A stretch of 64,000 bases of DNA, from the NCBI GenBank assembly GCA_037179335.1, contig JAKZHN010000004.1, positions 868,001 to 932,000 of the forward strand, in the 5' to 3' direction. Below the pieces are notes generated by a model that did no database searches, was not told the origin of the DNA, and saw only the letters and a program-made list of their open reading frames with translations. Below, one piece after another: positions 57,774-64,000 of the stretch (position 1 is its first letter; every line of letters begins with the position of its first letter). The position numbers and the translations under genes are program-made. The DNA comes from Cyclaneusma minus. Lineage: Eukaryota; Ascomycota; Leotiomycetes; Marthamycetales; Marthamycetaceae.

Positions 57774-60700
57774 ATTGGAATTTCTTTTAATATATTTTTT
57801 ATATTCCAAATTTCTAAAAATTTAAATTAGCTATTATTTTTATTTAATATATTTAGCTATAGCTATATATTCCAATTTGCAAATAAATATAATTATTAAT
57901 TTTTGCTTTTTATTTAATTATAATAAAGCTTTTTTATAAAATATAGCTATGCTTTTTAATATACTAATTTTATTTGCTTTACTATTGGCCTAATTAGCAT
58001 TTAAATATACTTTTTTTAAAAAATTATAGCAAATTTGGTAATTAATAGTAAAATTAAAATATTGTATAAAAGTTTTAAAAGCATGGCTATAATATTTTGC
58101 AAAATCGCTTATATATTAGATAAATTTTTTTAATATAAAAAAACTATTTGGCCAAATAAAAATTATGGCAAATATTAAATTATTAATAATTTTCTGGTAT
58201 TTTTTAATATTAATTTTATTATTATTATTTATTGCGAATTATAAAGCAATATAATCGGCTAAAAATATGGGTTTTAGCTTATAAATAGCCTTGGTAATTC
58301 TATGCTTTTTTAATACAATTTTAATATAGTTCTTTTTATTATAAATAATTCTGATATTAAAAAAGAATTCCCTTAAATTTTTAATATTAAATTCGGCCGT
58401 TAATTTTTTATAAAAATATATTAATTATTAATTATTTTTTATAATTGCGGCAATATTATTAATATATATTAACATTTTTTTTTCTAAAATATATATAAAT
58501 ATAGGGATTTGCAAGGCTTTAAATAAATTCCTATTTTTTTATTTTTTTTATTAATAATTTTTTATTTTTTGCAGCTTATTACAATTTATAAAAGCTGCGA
58601 AGAAAAAATTAACATATATTTTAAAAAGTTTTTAATTTTTTATAATATTTTAAAATAAATATTAAATAGTATTCTTGCTTTAGTAAATGCATTTTTAACA
58701 TTAAAATGCAAGCATTTTAAACAAAAATTATTAAAGATAGGAAATTTCTTAATATCTTTATGCAAATTATAAATACAAATATCTTTTTATAATTTTTGTC
58801 AAATATTTAGCTAAAGTCTTTAGCAATTAGCCTAGCTTTAAACCATTTAATTAAGCTATTAGCATTGATTTTAATAGTATAAATCCATTTAATAAATACC
58901 AAATTGGCTTTTAAAGAATATTTAATTAATTTCTATATTTTATTTTTTATAAAAAATATCAGCTTAAAAAATATAGCATTCTTTTATTGATTAATATATT
59001 ATAAATTATTAATCGCTTTTTTATAATTTTAAAAAATATTAATTTTATAAATTTTTATAGCTATAAAGGTCTTTTTTATTATATAATTAACTAATTTTTA
59101 TTTTATTTTATTGTTATAATTAATATAAGCTAGTATAATTTTAATTATTTTTCGCAATTTCTTTTTTCTATTTTTTTTTCTTGGCTTTAAATTCCCCGTC
59201 TTTTTCGGCTTTTTTTTTAATAGCTAATATCCGGGTAAAATATATTTTATAGCTTTTAAATTGTTTTTAATTTTCGTAATTAATAGTGCATTTAAAAAAC
59301 CATTTTTAAAAAATTTAAAACGCTTTTTTTATTAATAATTTAATATTTTTTAAAAGCTGGTTAAAAATAAAGAATTTCTATTTTTGAAATTGCGTTTTTT
59401 TAATATCCTGCTTTTCCAAATAATTTTAAAGCTAATGATTTTTTGATTTTTCTATTTAATTTTTTTAGTTTAGAAATCTTTGCTAATTTTTTAATCTTGT
59501 CCAGGTTTTTAAATAATGGCTTTAATATTTTTAATTAAAATAATTTTAATAGCTTGGAAATTGGCTTATTTAAAGGCTTTTTTAAAGCATTATTTAAAGC
59601 GGTATTTAAAGCGGAATTGAAAGCGGCAAAAATTGGCTTTTTTTAAGCTATAGCGGTTGGTATATTTAATATGCTATATTAAAATGCTTTTAAATTTTCA
59701 TTTATATTATGGCAATTAATGCATTATTTATTGGCATTTTTAATAAATTATTTAGCAAGAGGATAATATTTCCTATATTCTTTTTTTTAGAAATCTTTTT
59801 TTTAAATAATAGGAATATGCTGAAATTCCTTTATTTTTTAAATTGGCTATATAGGCTATTTTCTTAATTTCCTATGAAACTTTTTATTAAATTTATTATT
59901 TATAATAATCTTTGAAATTAATATTTTTAAATATCATCTAATTGTAAATTCAAATATATATTTAAATATTTTTATTTTGCTTATTTTTATAATATATTTT
60001 GATTTAAAAAAATAGAATTTGCATTGCTTAATTATTATTTTTAAATATTTTATAAAAATACCAATAACTCCGATATTTATAAATTTATTATAATATTGGC
60101 CTTTTAAAATAAGTTTTAAATTAAAATAAAAAACGCATTTAATGCCAAATATCCAAATATAATTAATAAATAGTATAATTTCAATATATATTTTTTTAAA
60201 GCATATTAAATATTTATTAATTTCCGGTTTATCTATTTAATTTTTAATATAAGTATTAAATTCGGCTGCTTTATTTTAAAAAGCTATAAAAAATTAAACG
60301 TTTTTTAAAATAAACCGTATATTAGCTTTTATTTGCTAAATGCTATTTTTTGCAAAGCCATTTTAATATAAAAAAGCAATTATAATAAAATGGCATTTAA
60401 TTTCTTTAATAACTTCCTATTTTTTAATAATTTTAAAAAGTTTTAAAGCATTATTAAAATGGGCTAATTTAAGTTTTTTGCCAATTTAAAACTTTATTTT
60501 AAAAATCCAGGATTTTAAAACTGATTTTGCATTTTTTTCCCAAGAAAATGCTTCAGAATTTCCTTAAATGGCTATTAATAATTTAAAATAAATAATAGTT
60601 CTTTTTTAATAATATTGGAAAAAAATTCTACAATATTAAATTAAACCAGTATTAATTCTTTTATAGGCATTTAGCTTTTTTAAAAAGGAATTTTCTATTT

Positions 60701-62400
60701 TAATTAAAGCATATATTTTATAAGAACCTTTTAATACAAAAGTTTTAATTGATTTGCTAAATATAGTAATTTTGCTAAAATTCCTAATTTTTTAAAAGCC
60801 AAAATAAAAATCGTTTTTACAAATTAAATTATAAATATTTTATTTTATTTTAAATAATTTAAATTTATTTAATTTATCCATTTTATTAATAATAGCTATT
60901 AAAGCCTATTTATATACCTTGCTAATATATAAAATAAAGTAAAATTCGCCTTTTGCCATTGCTTTAATTATAGTCTAACTTTTAGAATTTCTATATTATA
61001 TTTTCTTATTATTATTATTTTTAAAAATCAATAATATAAAGCTTTTTGCCAAAAATTAAATTGCATTTTAATCTAGATATATAATTTTTTTTTTCAAATT
61101 TTAATTCCATTTTATTATTGCAAATTAATTTTACCGTATTTTAATTGCGCGTTTAAAAATCTTAATTAAAAATCTAAAATATAAATTGTTTATTCAATAT
61201 ATATAAAAAAAGCATTAGTATTTAAAGCCCAAATTTAAGAAAAAACCTTATTAATTAATTTTTTTAAAATATAGCAAATTTTATTTTTATTAAAAATATT
61301 TTTATTAAAGCTAAAAAAAACCGGAATTAAAGCTGGCTTTAGCTATATAGCCGAAAGCCTTTTTGTTTTGAAATTTTTAAAATTTGTTTTCTTTTTATTA
61401 TTCTTTTTTTTATTTTTGCCTTTGCGCTAATTCTTGCAATAAAGCTTTTTATTTTTGGACTTTGTTTTTGCTTTTCTTCTTGCAAATTTTAATAAAAATT
61501 TAAACTTTGCTTAATATAGAACAGTCTTTAATTTAATATTTATTAAATTTGCAAAAAAAAGCAAAAAAACATATAATTAAAATTATTAAAGCCTTTTTTA
61601 TTTTTATTTTTACAGCCGCGGGCGTATATTCCAGCTTTAATCTTATTTTCCTTATTTTTAACCTTTCTTTTAATTTTTTAAAGGATTTAAAGCTTGGCTT
61701 TTATAATAAATATCTAATTGCAAAAAAATATTAAAATTAATTAGTATTTTTTAAAAAAAGCAAATTAAAAAATATTAAATAAAAGCTTATTGAAATAAAA
61801 GTTTTTTATGGAAATATTAGCGGTAATAAGCTTTTTTTCAATATATTCCAATTTTTAAAAATTATTATATTATTTATTTTAAAAATATAAATTTTATTTA
61901 AAAATTTATTTATAATAAATTTGTAAATTTAAAAGTTTTTTTTAAATATTTTCAAAAAGCGTAAACTATTAAAAAAAAGGCGTTTAATCTAGTATAACCT
62001 GATATAAAACGCTAGTTAGAAGGGTAAATAAAATATTGTATTAATTGCTTGAGGTTTTAAATTAAAGGCGTTTCCAAACTATAAATATTTAATTATAGAA
62101 AACGCTAATCCTATTTTAACTAAGTAAAATACTATATAATTACTTTTATAATAGCTATTATATTTATTTTGTAATACTTTTTTATAAGGGCTATTTTATA
62201 AATTTACGTAATTATTTCCAATATTTTTAAAAATTTCTTAAATTTAATTTTTTATAACGGCTTAATTAATCTATTAGCCATTATTTTATTCGTTAATATA
62301 TATTTAATAATGAGCTTTTTATTTTTCTTTAAATTCTTAATTAAATATTAAAAAACGTTTATATATATATATATATATATATATTTTTATTTTGAAAATT
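57774..62400 (-). mobile_element. RIP-degraded Ty1/Copia retrotransposon relic (copy 1)
   Basis: AT-rich block with stops in all frames. On the minus strand, decayed Copia pol is readable. The fragment KWIYTIKINAN and then IKWFKARLIAKDFS (58811-58890) is the start of the reverse transcriptase. Further on, AEFNIKNLREF and LIFAIIFIWP (about 58390 down to 58090) match the end of the RT/RNase H linker, and LEYIAIA near 57870-57890 matches the end of RNase H. Sequence at 59200-61700 is in the right place for integrase and gag, with a K-rich stretch near 61400-61480 like a gag tail. Stop codons and W-to-stop changes are as RIP would produce. The right boundary is approximate. Confidence 0.72.
62361..62384. 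repeat. (AT)12 microsatellite
   Basis: Uninterrupted AT dinucleotide run near the presumed junction of the two Copia relics. Confidence 0.9.
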
Positions 62401-64000
62401 TTAATTAAATATAAACATCCGGTATTAGTTTTAAGCATGCGGACGCTATTTGAATTTTATTTAATATGCTATAAATTGCTTAAATTTTAAAAAATTTAGG
62501 CTAGCTATTAATTTTATTTAATATAGAATAAAAGGGCAATATATTTGAATTTGGTAAATAAAATAATTATAAAATTTTGCTTTTTATTAGCTTATAAAAT
62601 CGGTCCGTTAGGAAAATATAGCTACGCTTTTAAAAACGCTAATTTAATTGGTTTTATTATTGGCCTAATTAAAATTGAAATAAATAATAATTTTAAAATA
62701 TTTTTTCCTAGGCTTATAATATATTTTATAACTTATAATAGTATTAAAATATTTTATTAGATTCTTAAATGCCTTGCTATAATATTTTAATAAATTAGCT
62801 ATATATTGCGCTAATTATTTTAAAGCAAAGGCTATATTTAATTTAATAAATATTGTAGCAAATATAAAGCTGCTTATTATTTTTTAGTATTTTTTAATAT
62901 TAATTTTAATATTATTAAAAGGAAAAACTTAAAGGGAATTGTAGTTGGCTATAAGGATTTTTTTTAAATAAATTATAGTATTTGTAATTTTAAATTAATT
63001 TAATATAATTTAAAAATATTGCTTTTAATCAATATAAAAGGCTTTGGTTTTCCGGTTTTTTATTATTTTTATATTAAGAATTTTAAAGATGTTTTTTAAA
63101 TTTTTAATATTAAAGCAATTAAAAAGCTTAAAATGAAATTAAAAAAGCTAGGCCTTATTTTTATAAGTTGCAATTATATTATTAATATATACCAAAAGCT
63201 TAATTTCGCATTTAAAATGCAAATAAATGCATAAATTAGCTAAATTTTAAATAAATCCCTATTTTTTTAATTTTGATTTTATTAAAAGATTTTGATTTTT
63301 TGCCCCTTATTTTAATTTATAAAGATTTTTTAAAATTTAAAAAACCTTATTTTCTAAAATAATAATGCTTTTTAGGAAATTAGTTTTTTTAAATAGGATT
63401 TTGGCCTTTATAAAGGCGTTTTTAATATTAAATTACCAGCATTTAATTTTTTTTAAAATAATAAAAAATAAAAATAGTTAAAAAGAATTATATAAATAAT
63501 AGGGATAAATATTTTGGTATAACTTTTGCCAAATATTTAATTAAAGCTATAAATAATAAATCTAGCTTTAAATTATTTAATTGTTTTATTAATAATCTTT
63601 TTAATTATATATATTTATTTAATAAAAACCAGGTTTGCTCCAAATAAATATTTAATTATTTGCTAAATTCCGTTATTTAAAAATAAAATAACCTTTTTAG
63701 CTATAATTGTTTTTTAGCATTGGCTATAAATTAAATTAGATATAGCTTTTTTATATATTTGCAAAATTTTAATATTATAAATTTCTATTATTAAAAAGCA
63801 TTCTTTTATAAAAAAGTTAATTAGATTATTTAAATTTTTATTATTATAATTAATTTGCGCTAATATAATTATAATAATGCGTTATAGGTTTTTTTTTTGC
63901 TTTTTGCATTTTAAGTTTTTTTTTATTTAAGCCGGAATTATTATTTTTGTATTAATGCTTTGCAGCTTTTATAAAATAAAAATAATTATTGGATAAAAAC
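62401..64000 (-). mobile_element. Second RIP-degraded Ty1/Copia relic (copy 2), cut by window end
   Basis: It is homologous to 57850-59230 in the same orientation, with the same landmarks displaced by about 4.7 kb. On the minus strand IYIIKKIINKTIK and FKARF (about 63560-63625) is again the start of the reverse transcriptase, with two tryptophan codons now stops. Near 62530-62640 ANKKQNFIIILFTKFKYIAL is the decayed end of RNase H. The gag and integrase part would be to the right, outside the window. The left limit is a guess based on the space needed for a 3' LTR. Confidence 0.68.

Noticed and set aside
62545..62760. 71-codon plus-strand ORF in the right AT-rich block
   Set aside because: The opposite strand carries the decayed RNase H of a Copia element; this frame is incidental.

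Overview
This window looks like nuclear DNA of a filamentous ascomycete (Pezizomycotina). Protein-coding genes carry short introns (about 47 to 129 bases) with GTRNGT-type donors and CTAAY-like branch sites. The proteins include fungus-specific families: two Zn2Cys6 regulators, Kei1 and F-box-like proteins. GC-balanced gene-bearing DNA is interrupted by two very AT-rich blocks whose repeats differ mainly by C-to-T and G-to-A changes. That is the mark of repeat-induced point mutation (RIP), a fungal genome defence. The class within Pezizomycotina cannot be fixed from the sequence alone.

Layout. 1-1122 (-): secreted alpha/beta hydrolase, cut by the left edge. 2566-4112 (-): HEI10-type RING protein of meiotic crossing over. 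4921-6663 (+): secreted type-B carboxylesterase. 6664-12541: nearly 6 kb with no convincing gene. 12542-15616 (+): Zn2Cys6 transcription factor. 15680-19940: a local duplication holding a full-length F-box-like gene (17558-19940, -), a frameshifted C-terminal copy of it (16205-16710, -) and an orphan fragment between them. 21604-22798 (+): aldo/keto reductase. 23117-28576: a complete 5.45 kb LTR retrotransposon with an intact 5-bp target duplication and a RIP-destroyed interior. 28651-28905: broken piece of a Zn2Cys6 gene. 30392-36340 (-): Iml1/DEPDC5. 37593-39525 (-): Vcx1-type vacuolar Ca2+/H+ exchanger. 39526-45388: non-coding, ending in three degenerate minisatellite arrays. 45389-49747 (+): Rad5/Rad16-like SNF2-RING ATPase. 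50270-51500: more arrays, one an inverted relative of an array on the other side of the SNF2 gene. 52831-53922 (-): Kei1. 54557-55444 (-): Ypt6/Rab6. 55870-57254 (+): Nop53. 57640-64000: AT-rich block with at least two RIP-degraded Ty1/Copia elements in the same (-) orientation, running off the right edge.

The genes do not form a single pathway. Several are housekeeping genes of the endomembrane and vacuole system: Iml1 (TORC1 control at the vacuole), Vcx1 (vacuolar calcium), Kei1 (Golgi sphingolipid synthesis) and Ypt6 (Golgi traffic). I found no biosynthetic cluster, CRISPR array, tRNA or rRNA gene. The most notable signals are the RIP edges inside the LTRs, the partly RIP-mutated local duplication, and the inverted minisatellites around the SNF2 gene. 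Exon boundaries were set by hand from reading frame and splice-site consensus, and no database was searched.
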